64,000 bases of DNA, from contig JAVDKK010000001.1 in the NCBI GenBank assembly GCA_030849945.1, positions 248,001 to 312,000 of the forward strand, read 5' to 3'. Below are positions 1-10,648 of this stretch, piece after piece (position 1 is the first letter of the stretch; each line of letters begins with the position of its first letter). This DNA is from Schauerella fraxinea. Its GTDB lineage: Bacteria; Pseudomonadota; Gammaproteobacteria; Burkholderiales; Burkholderiaceae_B. Below the pieces are notes generated by a model that worked only from the letters and a program-made list of their open reading frames with translations, was not told where the DNA came from and made no database searches. Both the position numbers and the translations under genes were made by a program.

Positions 1-1146
1 GGCGTTCACGCCCGCCACATCGGCGGCGGCGATGGCGGAGAAAATCACATACTGCGGACGGCAGGTCGTGGCGTTCAAGGTTGTCGTCGCAAGCGCCGTC
101 TGAATCCGCCCGGCCACGTTCGATGGAATATCCGCGCCGTCCTTCAACCGGCGCGAGCAGTACTCGCGATAGTCCTCGCGCGCCAGGGCCTGGTAGTACG
201 TGCGCTCGTTTTCATATTTGTGCTGGGCCACCGCCATGCGCGCATCGGCGCGATTCAGATACGCGGGCACACGATCGGGCGCCCGTCGCAACACGTCGCT
301 CATCACGGGCTCCGCCACGATAGGATCGCCGCGCTGCGTCAGCCAGAACGCATAGTCGTTGAGCATGGCTACCGTTGCAGGATCGCCGTTGGCCGGATCG
401 ATGTCGCGAAAATCGTGTTGCTGAAAAAAGGCCGTCAGTCCACTCAGCGCGTCGGCGAATGCGCGCGCATCGCCGCGCCACGCACTGCGTGCCACCCCAT
501 GCAGGCGCCGCAATTCAGCCTCGCGGTTGGGCGGCGTGGTCTGCTCGAAGGCGAGCGCTGCCGGAAACGTTTCGAGTGAGCCGCTGGGGCGCAGCACGGT
601 TTGCTTCAACACGGCGCGCGCTGCTTCCTGCCGCCGTGCATCCCAGGCGATCGGGCCCACGATCGTGGCGAGCCGCGTATCGGCCACCACGCTGGCCACC
701 CGGCCTTCACCATCGACCAAAAACCCGCGCGCGGGCGTCTCCGTAGATGACCCTGTGAAGGAAATACCCACCCACACCCACTGCTGCGCATCGAAGGCAC
801 GCACGTTGATCGCCACTGCGGCTTCGCGCGCGGCGCGCAACAAATCGTCGGGCATCGCCATCGCGTCGGATCGCAGCACACGCCGCGCGGGCTGCACCGT
901 TTTGTCGTAGCGGTACAAAAAGAGGCGGTTCTGCATGCGCCCCACCACCCACGCCACATCGCGCCCGTCACTGGCGGCGACCCGCGTTTCGGGCGCATTC
1001 AAGCCGAAGCGCGACAACTGAATCGACTCGATCACCGCACCCACATCGTTGGCGCGGGCCGCGCGATCGACCGTCACGCAGGCACTTGCGCACAAGAGGG
1101 CCAAAGCGCACGCGCGCAGGGGAAAACGAGAACGCAGCAGCGACAT
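1..1146 (-). CDS. Exported protein of unknown function (C-terminus beyond window)
   Basis: Read on the minus strand from the ATG at 1146, the frame stays open for 382 codons and runs off the left edge, so the C-terminus is missing. The first 24 residues look like a Sec signal peptide: MSLLRSRFPLR, then a hydrophobic stretch ending CASAC, which could be a weak lipobox or a signal peptidase I site. The mature part has few cysteines. Around residues 260-310 it has a helical stretch (NDYAFWLTQRGDP, then LRRAPDRVPAYLNRADAR) resembling a tetratricopeptide repeat. I do not recognise the family. It is probably periplasmic or a lipoprotein. No partner gene on the same strand is visible in the window. 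Confidence 0.6.
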   Translation of the reverse strand, partial: MSLLRSRFPLRACALALLCASACVTVDRAARANDVGAVIESIQLSRFGLNAPETRVAASDGRDVAWVVGRMQNRLFLYRYDKTVQPARRVLRSDAMAMPDDLLRAAREAAVAINVRAFDAQQWVWVGISFTGSSTETPARGFLVDGEGRVASVVADTRLATIVGPIAWDARRQEAARAVLKQTVLRPSGSLETFPAALAFEQTTPPNREAELRRLHGVARSAWRGDARAFADALSGLTAFFQQHDFRDIDPANGDPATVAMLNDYAFWLTQRGDPIVAEPVMSDVLRRAPDRVPAYLNRADARMAVAQHKYENERTYYQALAREDYREYCSRRLKDGADIPSNVAGRIQTALATTTLNATTCRPQYVIFSAIAAADVAGVNA

Positions 1147-1623
1147 GAAAAACCGATAAAAGCAGAAACAATGCGATGGCGTCAGGCCGCGATCGCGGCC
1201 TGCGGGGCGCGTACTATAAATCGTATCGGGCGCCGCACGGTCTGGCACCGCAACGTTTGCATCAGACCGCCCGGCCGAACACGCGATCAAATACGCGGTC
1301 AAACCGGCGGTCACTTGCGCAATCGCTCACGCAGACGAACAGATGCACATCCGCCACCCCGGCGGCGATTCTGCTCCCTCAAGGCATCAAGATTTGTGGG
1401 TCGCGCATAACAAGCGGTTATCGACGTTGCCGGCAACCTGCCGCATTACGGCCAAATTCTCTTTAGTTTCAAACCATTAGCGTGAAACACGTCTGTGCCT
1501 TGCATGCGGGGCGCGAGGTTGCCCTGCCCGGCCATCGCGCTCACAATCGTTTGGCATTGCGGGCCAGGCGCCTTCCGACCGGGCCGCTGCGCAGTGCATC
1601 CCTCGACCCGAAGAGAACACGCC
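1147..1623. other. Intergenic region between divergent genes, with operator-like repeats
   Basis: This 477-base stretch separates the minus-strand exported protein from the plus-strand amidohydrolase. I found no convincing gene. It holds a perfect 12-bp palindrome GTTGCCGGCAAC at 1426-1437 and, 30 bp further on, the inverted repeat GTTTCA-N11-TGAAAC at 1466-1488. A promoter for the amidohydrolase must lie here but no strong -35/-10 pair stands out. Confidence 0.5.
1466..1488. promoter_or_regulatory. Inverted repeat GTTTCA-N11-TGAAAC, candidate operator
   Basis: Six-base arms separated by 11 bases. The inner part fits the T-N11-A pattern typical of LysR-type regulator sites. It lies about 135 bp upstream of the N-carbamoyl amidohydrolase start at 1624. 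No regulator gene is adjacent, so the cognate protein is unknown. Confidence 0.35.
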
Positions 1624-2586
1624 ATGACGAGACTTGCGCGCATTGCCGCCGCCCAGATGGGTGCGGTCAATCGATCCGACGCCCGCCCGCACACGCTGCA
1701 GCGCATGCTCGCGTTGCTCGAACACGCCGCCAGCCAAGGCGCACAATTGGTGGTGTTTCCCGAGCTGGCGTTGACCACGTTCTTTCCGCGCTGGTTGCTC
1801 GCGCCTGAAGACGTCGACGCGTATTTCGAGGCGGCCATGCCGAACCCTGACGTGCAACCGCTGTTCGATCGCGCGCGTGAATTGAAGGTGGGTTTCTATT
1901 TGGGCTATGCCGAGAAAACGCCCGACGGCAAACACTTCAACAGCGCCATCACCGTTGCGCCCAACGGCAAGATCATCGGCCACTATCGCAAAGTGCATCT
2001 GCCCGGCTCGGTCGAACCGCGCGAAGGCGCACGCGTGCATCAACTCGAGAAGCGCTATTTCGAGTACGGCGACCTGGGCTTTCAGGCGTTCTACGGCCCG
2101 CAAGCGTGGGGTGCACCGGTGACCGGCATGCTGATCTGCAACGACCGCCGCTGGCCCGAAGCCTGGCGCAGCTATGGGCTGCAAGGCTGCGAATTGATGT
2201 TGTTGGGCTATAACTCCGCCGCCTACGATCCCAATGGCGGATCGAGCGAAGATGCCGCCTTGCGCACATTCCATTCGCTGCTGGCCACCCAGGCCAACGC
2301 CTATATGAATTCGACCTGGGCCGTGAGCACCGCGAAGGCAGGTGTGGAAGACGGCTTCGGCCTGATCGGCGCCAGTTGCATCGTCGACCCCAACGGCGTG
2401 GTCGTCGCGCAGGCACAAACGCTGGACGATGAGGTCATCGTGGCCGATTGCGACTTCGATGCGTGCAAGCAAGGCCAGGAAAAGATGTTCAACTTTGCCA
2501 ATCATCGCCGGCCCCAGCACTACGGGCGGCTGATCGATCAGGTGGGCGCCGTTCGCCCCCCGGTTGACGCATCCCGGCAATCGTGA
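1624..2586 (+). CDS. N-carbamoyl-D-amino-acid hydrolase (nitrilase superfamily)
   Basis: 320 residues from the ATG at 1624. The frame is open further upstream, but the family begins at this MTRLARIAAAQMG. It is a cytoplasmic carbon-nitrogen hydrolase that splits N-carbamoyl-D-amino acids into D-amino acid, CO2 and ammonia. The catalytic triad is visible: Glu47 in FPELALTTFFPRW, Lys123 in HYRKVHLPG and Cys172 in LICNDRRWPEAWR. FFPRW and CNDRRWPEAWR are hallmarks of the D-carbamoylase subfamily, which separates it from generic nitrilases. The length matches the family (about 300-320). A paralogue lies at 23647-24639. No hydantoinase gene is adjacent, so the natural substrate could be another ureido compound. 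Confidence 0.85.
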   Translation: MTRLARIAAAQMGAVNRSDARPHTLQRMLALLEHAASQGAQLVVFPELALTTFFPRWLLAPEDVDAYFEAAMPNPDVQPLFDRARELKVGFYLGYAEKTPDGKHFNSAITVAPNGKIIGHYRKVHLPGSVEPREGARVHQLEKRYFEYGDLGFQAFYGPQAWGAPVTGMLICNDRRWPEAWRSYGLQGCELMLLGYNSAAYDPNGGSSEDAALRTFHSLLATQANAYMNSTWAVSTAKAGVEDGFGLIGASCIVDPNGVVVAQAQTLDDEVIVADCDFDACKQGQEKMFNFANHRRPQHYGRLIDQVGAVRPPVDASRQS

Positions 2587-2638
2587 CCGCGCAAGACGCC
2601 GCTCGGCGTGCCGCGTAAAGCGCCTCGCTGGGGCTGCC

Positions 2639-2665
2639 GGCGATCGCGCCGATGCCGCGATCGCC
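2639..2665. repeat. Perfect 10-bp inverted repeat (hairpin) between two genes
   Basis: GGCGATCGCG at 2639-2648 pairs perfectly with CGCGATCGCC at 2656-2665 across a 7-base loop. It lies in the 217-base gap between the amidohydrolase and isocitrate dehydrogenase. No T-tract follows, so it is not a standard intrinsic terminator. It could be an operator, a weak terminator or a transcript-stabilising hairpin. Confidence 0.45.
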
Positions 2666-2803
2666 ACGCGCTTTGCTGAAACCCTCGATTTTGGCGACAA
2701 TGCTCGATGCAGCTGAACGAGGCTGGCGCTTTCATTGCCCTTGGGTAACGGTGCGCCCGCCAGCGTTTTCGCCATTTCTAATGCAGCAAGGTTAATGAGA
2801 AAA

Positions 2804-5032
<2,229 letters not shown>

Positions 5033-5055
5033 CACCAGCGCCCGTGTCGTCACCC

Positions 5056-5085
5056 AAAAAGCCGAGGCTCATGCCTCGGCTTTTT
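5056..5085. terminator. Intrinsic terminator, probably bidirectional
   Basis: AAAAAGCCGAGGC, a 4-base loop TCAT, then GCCTCGGCTTTTT: a perfect GC stem flanked by A5 and T5. It ends icd on the plus strand. It can also act for the minus-strand chemoreceptor, whose stop codon is at 5177. Confidence 0.9.
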
Positions 5086-5176
5086 GTCGTTCTTTGTCAT
5101 TCGTCTCAGGCCACCTGCAGCGCACAAGCGCTCTACGTTGAACGAACGGGCGCTGCACCGCCCATGCTTCGCGCCA

Positions 5177-6778
5177 TCAGGCAAACGCCGGCGCGCCCAA
5201 CACGCGTTGTGCGGTGCCGTGGTCACCGTGCTCCGCACGACGCGTCACGTTGAACACCGCCATCGCCTGCACCAAGGCATCCGCTTGCTCTTTCAAGCCG
5301 ACAGCGGCTGCGGCGCTTTCTTCGACCAAGGCTGCGTTTTGCTGCGTGGTCAGATCCATCTGATTGACGGCCTGCCCCACTTGCGCCACGCCTTGACTCT
5401 GCTCGACCGTTGCCGCGCTGATCTCGCCCATGATGTCGGCCACGCGGCGAATCGACGCCACCACTTCACCCATGCTCTCGCCTGCCCGATCGGCCTGTGT
5501 GGTGCCGAGTTCGACCTTGGTCACGCTGGTAGTGATTAATCCCTTGATCTCCTTGGCGGCCTCGGCGCTGCGCTGTGCGAGGTTGCGCACTTCGCTCGCC
5601 ACCACCGCAAAGCCACGGCCCTGCTCACCCGCACGCGCAGCTTCCACAGCCGCGTTCAACGCCAGAATGTTCGTTTGAAAGGCGATGCTGTCGATCACTG
5701 CAATGATGTCGACGATGCGCTTGGAACTGTCGTTGATGCCCTTCATCGTTTCCACGACTTCGCCCACCACGTCGCCGCATGTCATCGCCGACGTGCGCGC
5801 CTGCAGTGCCAGTTGATTGGCCTGCTGCGCGTTGTCAGCGTTCTGGCGCACGGTGCTACCCAGTTGCTCCATCGAGGCCGCCGTCTCTTCCAAAGCCGAT
5901 GCCTGCTCTTCGGTGCGGCCGCTGAGGTCGGTGTTGCCCTGCGAAATCTCCGCACTCGCCAAGGCCACGTTGTGCGCGTTGTCGCGAACGGTCGTCACGG
6001 TGGTCAGCAGACTATCCTGCATGCGTTGCAGTGCGTTGAGCAGTTGTCCGGTTTCATCGCGCGCCCCTGTGGGCACGGGAATACTCAGATCGCCACTGGC
6101 AACGCGATCGGCCGATTCCACGGCGGCCTTGAGCGGCCGCGTGACCGAACGCGTGATGAGCAATGCGCACGTCAGGCCCGCAACCGCGGCAATCAATGCC
6201 GCCAGAATCATCACCCACATCCCCTCTGTGGCGTCGCGATGCGAGGCGTCGCTGGCGATCGTGATCTGCCGGTTCTGCACATCGACCAGCGTTTTCAACG
6301 CGGCCAAGTAGGCACCCTGGGTGGCGTAACCCGGACCGTAGAGCAATCGCGTGGCCTCGGCCTTGTTATTGGCCAATGCCGGCACGATCACTTGATCCGT
6401 GAAGGCGCGGAAATTGGCGCGCGCGGTGCTCACTGCGGCAAACGCGGTGCGGTCTTCGTCGCTGTAGAGCAGCGCCTCGATCTCGGCCATCCGAGCCGTG
6501 GAGGCTGCACCGGCTTTTTCCAGCGCTGCCTTGTTGGACGCAAGATCGGCATCGCTGGTAAGTAAAATCAGATTACGCACGATACGCGCGATATCCACGG
6601 CGTGATACGACAGCTCGTTGGAGGCTGACAAGGTTGGCACAAGGTTGGAGGTGATGTGCGTGGTCTGGTCTTCCTGTGCGCGCATCTTCGCTACGCCCAT
6701 CATTGCGACGACCACGATGAGCACGATCATCGCGGCGAACGCAATGCCGAGACGCAGGCCGATCTTTAGATTCTTCAT
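5177..6778 (-). CDS. Methyl-accepting chemotaxis protein
   Basis: 533 residues. Transmembrane helix 1 (about 8-28), a periplasmic four-helix-bundle sensor (about 30-190), transmembrane helix 2 (about 190-210), a HAMP linker, then the cytoplasmic signalling coiled coil. Its tip carries the conserved IAFQTNILALNAAVEAARAG. It senses an unknown ligand and controls CheA at the receptor array. It ends ...LGAPAFA with no NWETF-type pentapeptide for CheR/CheB docking. It is a close paralogue of the receptor at 7861-9477: the signalling halves are nearly identical in protein while the sensor halves differ. A sigma28-like promoter lies upstream. Confidence 0.92.
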   Translation of the reverse strand: MKNLKIGLRLGIAFAAMIVLIVVVAMMGVAKMRAQEDQTTHITSNLVPTLSASNELSYHAVDIARIVRNLILLTSDADLASNKAALEKAGAASTARMAEIEALLYSDEDRTAFAAVSTARANFRAFTDQVIVPALANNKAEATRLLYGPGYATQGAYLAALKTLVDVQNRQITIASDASHRDATEGMWVMILAALIAAVAGLTCALLITRSVTRPLKAAVESADRVASGDLSIPVPTGARDETGQLLNALQRMQDSLLTTVTTVRDNAHNVALASAEISQGNTDLSGRTEEQASALEETAASMEQLGSTVRQNADNAQQANQLALQARTSAMTCGDVVGEVVETMKGINDSSKRIVDIIAVIDSIAFQTNILALNAAVEAARAGEQGRGFAVVASEVRNLAQRSAEAAKEIKGLITTSVTKVELGTTQADRAGESMGEVVASIRRVADIMGEISAATVEQSQGVAQVGQAVNQMDLTTQQNAALVEESAAAAVGLKEQADALVQAMAVFNVTRRAEHGDHGTAQRVLGAPAFA

Positions 6779-7227
6779 GGAGACTTGCCGGCATTCAAAA
6801 GTAATAGGAATGCGGTTTACGACCGGTCTGGCGAAACATTTAGCTGGTATTACCGAATCTTCTCAATTTGCCATTTGGTTACGTTTGCCGACGTTGTCGC
6901 CAGTTGGCCTTCGAAGGACGCCGGATCGGTGCAGATCTATAACGCCGACCTTGATCGCCGTCACCGCAATGTCCACCACTCCGGTGAATATCCTGCCGGT
7001 CGAATTGCTGGCGACGCGCCGCAATGCGTGCCGGCTCCGCCCGCGCGAGCATCCTTGTCGCTGAACAACCCTCATCTAGATGGACGCTGAAGGCGATCCC
7101 GTCGTTCACGCTGCAGTCATGGCCGTCGGCTATCGTATAAGGCAAGCGGGAATCAAGCGCGCGCCCGCCCTTTCGTCCTTCGCACCCGGTTATCGCCACA
7201 TCCTTTATTGTCACACCGTCTCTTGCC
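6779..7227. other. Intergenic region between divergent genes
   Basis: 449 bases between the chemoreceptor (minus) and the MOSC gene (plus). Apart from the sigma28-like promoter at 6816-6842 I see no gene, RNA or strong repeat. Short open frames here lack coding character and ribosome-binding sites. Confidence 0.5.
6816..6842 (-). promoter_or_regulatory. Sigma28 (FliA)-like promoter of chemoreceptor gene
   Basis: On the minus strand TAAATGTT, an 11-base spacer, then GTCGTAAA, close to the flagellar sigma consensus TAAAGTTT-N11-GCCGATAA. It lies 38 bp before the start codon. The paralogue has a matching element at 9517-9542, which makes chance less likely. Confidence 0.5.
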
Positions 7228-7809
7228 ATGTCACCCAATCGACTCGATGCCAATCCCGCTACAGATCACGTCCCCCACATCGTCTGCGTCAGCCTCGATG
7301 CGCGCCATGGATTCACGAAGTGGCCTGTGCCCATGATCACGCTGGTGGCAGGGCAAGGCGTGAGCGGCGACGCGCACGCCGGCATCACGCTGCAGCATCG
7401 CTCGCGTGTGGCCGCGAACCCGCATCAGCCCAATCTGCGCCAGGTGCATCTGATTCATGCCGAATTGCTGGATGAACTGCGTGCCGCCGGTTTTCGGGTT
7501 GACCCGGGCACTCTGGGCGAAAACGTCACCACGCGCGGACTGGATGTGTTGGCGCTGCCTCAAGGCACGAGGCTCACTTTAGGTAGGGCGGCCGTGATCG
7601 AGATCACCGGTTTGCGTAACCCATGCCGCCAGTTGGACGGCTACCAACACGGCTTGACGGCAGCAGTGCTCGACCGAGATGCGCAAGGCGAACTCGTCCG
7701 CAAATGCGGGGTGATGGCGATCGTGATCAAAGGCGGCGAGGTGTTTGAAGACGACATCATCAAAGTGAAGTTGCCCCGCCCCCCACATTTGCCGCTCAAG
7801 CCGGTTTAG
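7228..7809 (+). CDS. MOSC domain-containing protein
   Basis: 193 residues, essentially one MOSC domain, the fold of molybdenum-cofactor sulfurase C-termini and of YiiM/YuaD proteins. Supporting features are a VSGDAHAG-type N-terminal motif, TLGENVTTRGLDVLALPQGT (about 88-107) and a conserved cysteine in RKCGVMAIV (about 160). Such proteins bind or transfer Moco-linked sulfur or take part in reductive detoxification, but the substrate cannot be read here. The reading frame ends inside an 18-bp tandem repeat that also repeats the last codons and the stop. Confidence 0.85.
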   Translation: MSPNRLDANPATDHVPHIVCVSLDARHGFTKWPVPMITLVAGQGVSGDAHAGITLQHRSRVAANPHQPNLRQVHLIHAELLDELRAAGFRVDPGTLGENVTTRGLDVLALPQGTRLTLGRAAVIEITGLRNPCRQLDGYQHGLTAAVLDRDAQGELVRKCGVMAIVIKGGEVFEDDIIKVKLPRPPHLPLKPV

Positions 7810-7859
7810 CCGCTCAAGCCGGTTTAGCCCGTCAGCCGGATTAGCCGCTATGGCGGTTA
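7791..7859 (+). repeat. 18-bp tandem repeat spanning the MOSC stop codon
   Basis: The unit gccgctcaagccggttta occurs twice without mismatch (7791-7808 and 7809-7826). A degenerate third unit lies at 7827-7843 and a fourth partial one at 7844-7859. The first copy encodes the C-terminal LKPV and its last bases begin the TAG stop. It fills the gap to the convergent chemoreceptor stop at 7861. Confidence 0.75.
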
Positions 7860-7860
7860 T

Positions 7861-9477
7861 CTACGCATAAGCATTGCGCGACATCCCGATCAGCGCAGCC
7901 GGCTTGCCCGCCGCATTGGCAACTGCAGCAGCAGTATGGCTGCCGAGCTTGAACACCGCCATCGCATGCACCAGCGCCTCGGCCTGATCTTTCAACCCGG
8001 CTGCCGCCGCCGCGCTTTCTTCTACCAGTGCCGCGTTTTGCTGCGTGGCCTGATCCATCTGATTGACGGCCTGGCTTACTTGCGCCACGCCCTGGCTTTG
8101 CTCCGTGGTGGCCGCACTGATCTCGCCCATGATGTCAGCCACGCGGCGGATCGACGACACGACCTCGCCCATGCTCGCCCCGGCTCGATCGACTTGCGCG
8201 GTACCCAGCTCGACCTTGGATACGCTCGTGGTGATCAATGCCGTGATCTCTTTGGCCGCATCGGCACTGCGCTGAGCCAGGTTGCGCACTTCGCTGGCGA
8301 CCACGGCAAAGCCGCGGCCTTGCTCGCCGGCCCGCGCGGCTTCCACCGCAGCATTGAGCGCGAGAATATTGGTCTGGAAGGCGATGCTATCGATGACCGC
8401 GATGATGTCGACGATACGTTTGGAGCTTTCATTGATGCCCTTCATGGTTTCGACCACTTCGCCCACCACATCGCCACACACCACCGCCGAGGTGCTCGCC
8501 TGCATGGCCAACTGATTGGCCTGCTGGGCGTTATCGGCGTTTTGCCGTACGGTGCTGCCCAACTGCTCCATCGAGGCCGCCGTTTGCTCCAGCGCGGCCG
8601 CCTGTTCTTCGGTGCGTTCGCTCAGATCGGTATTGCCCTGCGCGATCTCGGCGCTGGCCAACGCCACATTGCCGGCATTTTCGCGCACCGTCCCCACCGT
8701 GGAGAGCAGGCTTTGCTGCATGCGCTGCAAGGCGTTGAGCAACAGCCCCGTTTCGTCGCGCGCGCCTTCCGGTACGGCAACGCCCAGATCGCCGTTGGAC
8801 ACGCGATTGGCTGACTCGACCGCCAAACCCAGCGGCCCCGTCACTGAGCGGGTCATGTAGATCGCGCCCAGAACCCCTGCGATAACGGCCACGACAGCTA
8901 CCACGATCATGGTTGTCATGCCCTGCACGGCATTCTCATGCGAGGCCGTGGCGCCGTCGGTGATGAATCTATTCTGCAGATCGACCATCTTTTGCAACGC
9001 GGCCACGTAGTCGGTCTGCGTTCGCAGTCCCGCACCAAATAGGACTGCGGTGGCAGCGCTGTTCTCGTTTTCAAGCGCGAGGTTGACCACCTGCGCCGTG
9101 AAATCGCGATAAGCGCGTTGATTCACTTGAATCGCGGCAAAGATCGCGCGCCCCTCATCGGTATCCACGAGCTTGTCGAGCGTGGCCGTGGCCTCGGTTG
9201 CGCGTGCCTGTGCGGCATCGAGCGCCGACTTACTGGCTACCATAGATGCGCCGTCGGTAGCGAGAACGATGTTGCGTACCAAACGCGCGTTATCGGCTGA
9301 GATGTAGAGCAGCGTTCTGGCGGCTGCGAGCTTGGGCAGGATATCGCCAGTGACCTCGTTCGCCTGGCGATCCTGTGCATTGAGCTGGTTGACGCCAACC
9401 AATGCCACCGCCACCAACAGCACGATCATCACCGCGAACGCGATCCCCAGACGTAGGCCAATCTTCAGGTGTTTCAT
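7861..9477 (-). CDS. Methyl-accepting chemotaxis protein (paralogue)
   Basis: 538 residues with the same plan as the receptor at 5177-6778: MKHLKIGLRLGIAF transmembrane start, four-helix-bundle periplasmic sensor, second membrane helix (about 190-212), HAMP and signalling domain with the conserved IAFQTNILALNAAVEAARAG tip. The sensor halves are clearly diverged, so the ligands probably differ, while the kinase-control halves are almost the same. It also lacks a CheR/CheB pentapeptide at its end (...GMSRNAYA). A sigma28-like promoter lies at 9517-9542. The pair looks like a local duplication. Confidence 0.92.
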   Translation of the reverse strand: MKHLKIGLRLGIAFAVMIVLLVAVALVGVNQLNAQDRQANEVTGDILPKLAAARTLLYISADNARLVRNIVLATDGASMVASKSALDAAQARATEATATLDKLVDTDEGRAIFAAIQVNQRAYRDFTAQVVNLALENENSAATAVLFGAGLRTQTDYVAALQKMVDLQNRFITDGATASHENAVQGMTTMIVVAVVAVIAGVLGAIYMTRSVTGPLGLAVESANRVSNGDLGVAVPEGARDETGLLLNALQRMQQSLLSTVGTVRENAGNVALASAEIAQGNTDLSERTEEQAAALEQTAASMEQLGSTVRQNADNAQQANQLAMQASTSAVVCGDVVGEVVETMKGINESSKRIVDIIAVIDSIAFQTNILALNAAVEAARAGEQGRGFAVVASEVRNLAQRSADAAKEITALITTSVSKVELGTAQVDRAGASMGEVVSSIRRVADIMGEISAATTEQSQGVAQVSQAVNQMDQATQQNAALVEESAAAAAGLKDQAEALVHAMAVFKLGSHTAAAVANAAGKPAALIGMSRNAYA

Positions 9478-9516
9478 ACATTCTCCGCGGGATGATCGAA
9501 ATGAATCGAAAGCCCG

Positions 9517-9542
9517 TTTACGGCTAACGCAGAAGACCTTTA
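9517..9542 (-). promoter_or_regulatory. Sigma28 (FliA)-like promoter of second chemoreceptor
   Basis: On the minus strand TAAAGGTC, a 10-base spacer, then GCCGTAAA. It matches the flagellar/chemotaxis sigma consensus better than the copy at 6816-6842 and lies 40 bp before the start at 9477. It implies co-regulation of both receptors with motility genes elsewhere. Confidence 0.55.
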
Positions 9543-9584
9543 AGCAAAAAATACAATTGGCTTTTGAATGACGATTCTTGAGGT

Positions 9585-10499
9585 TTACGTTGCGCGCCGA
9601 TCGCGTGCACGCTTGGAAAAATCGCAGAGCGATGCCGCCAATTCAGCCACCTTCACTTGCCGCTCATCCAGACCGTCGGCGTGGTACACCGCGCTGTACA
9701 CCATCGCCGGCGGCATCGGATCGCTGCGCACCACGCGCAACAGCCCTTCGTCCAATTCAGGCTGGAAATACTCGATCGACAATTGGCTGATGCCCAACCC
9801 ACTGATGGCCAACTCGCTCAACACACTCAAGCTGTTGGTTGAAAAAATCCGGTTGAAGCGAAAGCCGTGCTCGGCTTTCCAGGCCTCGTAGAAGTGATTC
9901 TTGCCTGAGCTCTTGGACTGTTCCAGCACCGGATATTGCTCGAATTCGTGCGGCTTCAACGGCCGGTCGGGAATCTCGAGCGCGGGGCTCGCCATCCATA
10001 CGTTGTCGACCTGCCCGATCCGCGTCGCGCAAAAGTCCTCGCCCCAGAATACGCCGGGCATGATCGCCATATCCAGTTCGCGGGCGCGCAACATATCGAA
10101 CAAGCTCATCCCCGCATCGACCACTGGCTCCAACGTGAGCCCGGGATGACGGTCATGCAGCGCACGTACCAGCGCCCCCAGCCATGTCAACGCCGTCAAC
10201 TCCGTGACGCCCAGCCGGAAGCGGCCCTGCCAGACCGGCGAGCGTCCGGCTTCCAACCCCACCCGTTGGCGCAGGCGCATCGCTTCCTCGGCCAGGGGGA
10301 AAATGCGCGCACCGCAAGGCGTCGCCGTCAGCCCGCCGGCCAGACGATGCAGCAAGCGCTCGTTGAGCTCGTCTTCGAGATCGCTTACCCGCTTGGAAAT
10401 TGCCGACTGGGTGGTATTCAAATGCGCCGCAGCAGCGCTGAAGCTTCCCAAGCGCACGCTGAAATAAAGCGCTTCGAGCTGCTTGAAGGTGACGTTCAT
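9585..10499 (-). CDS. LysR-family transcriptional regulator
   Basis: 304 residues. The N-terminal winged helix-turn-helix (about 3-62: FKQLEALYFSVRLGSFSAAA, then TTQSAISKRVSDLE) is followed by a periplasmic-binding-protein-like effector domain (about 90-295). It is divergent from the aminotransferase-Bug-aldolase operon starting at 10649, the usual arrangement for a LysR protein and its target. The 149-bp gap holds a repeated 10-mer that may be its site. The inducer is unknown but probably a substrate or intermediate of that operon. Confidence 0.9.
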   Translation of the reverse strand: MNVTFKQLEALYFSVRLGSFSAAAAHLNTTQSAISKRVSDLEDELNERLLHRLAGGLTATPCGARIFPLAEEAMRLRQRVGLEAGRSPVWQGRFRLGVTELTALTWLGALVRALHDRHPGLTLEPVVDAGMSLFDMLRARELDMAIMPGVFWGEDFCATRIGQVDNVWMASPALEIPDRPLKPHEFEQYPVLEQSKSSGKNHFYEAWKAEHGFRFNRIFSTNSLSVLSELAISGLGISQLSIEYFQPELDEGLLRVVRSDPMPPAMVYSAVYHADGLDERQVKVAELAASLCDFSKRARDRRAT

Positions 10500-10513
10500 G
10501 ACGTGTGCTCACC

Positions 10514-10586
10514 GCGCATGCGACCTTGGCCGGGCGCACCCTGGCGCCGGATCTGGCACGACGAAAAGGAATACCGGCGCATGCGA
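10514..10586. promoter_or_regulatory. Two copies of GCGCATGCGA in the divergent promoter region
   Basis: The 10-mer GCGCATGCGA occurs at 10514-10523 and 10577-10586, exactly 63 bp apart (six helical turns). Each contains the palindrome CGCATGCG. The two copies bracket the LysR/aminotransferase intergenic region and are candidate regulator sites. Confidence 0.35.
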
Positions 10587-10648
10587 ATTTCTCGTTTCAA
10601 AGATGTCGGGGCAGTGCGGATAATGCCCGATATCGACCTCTTCAGTGA

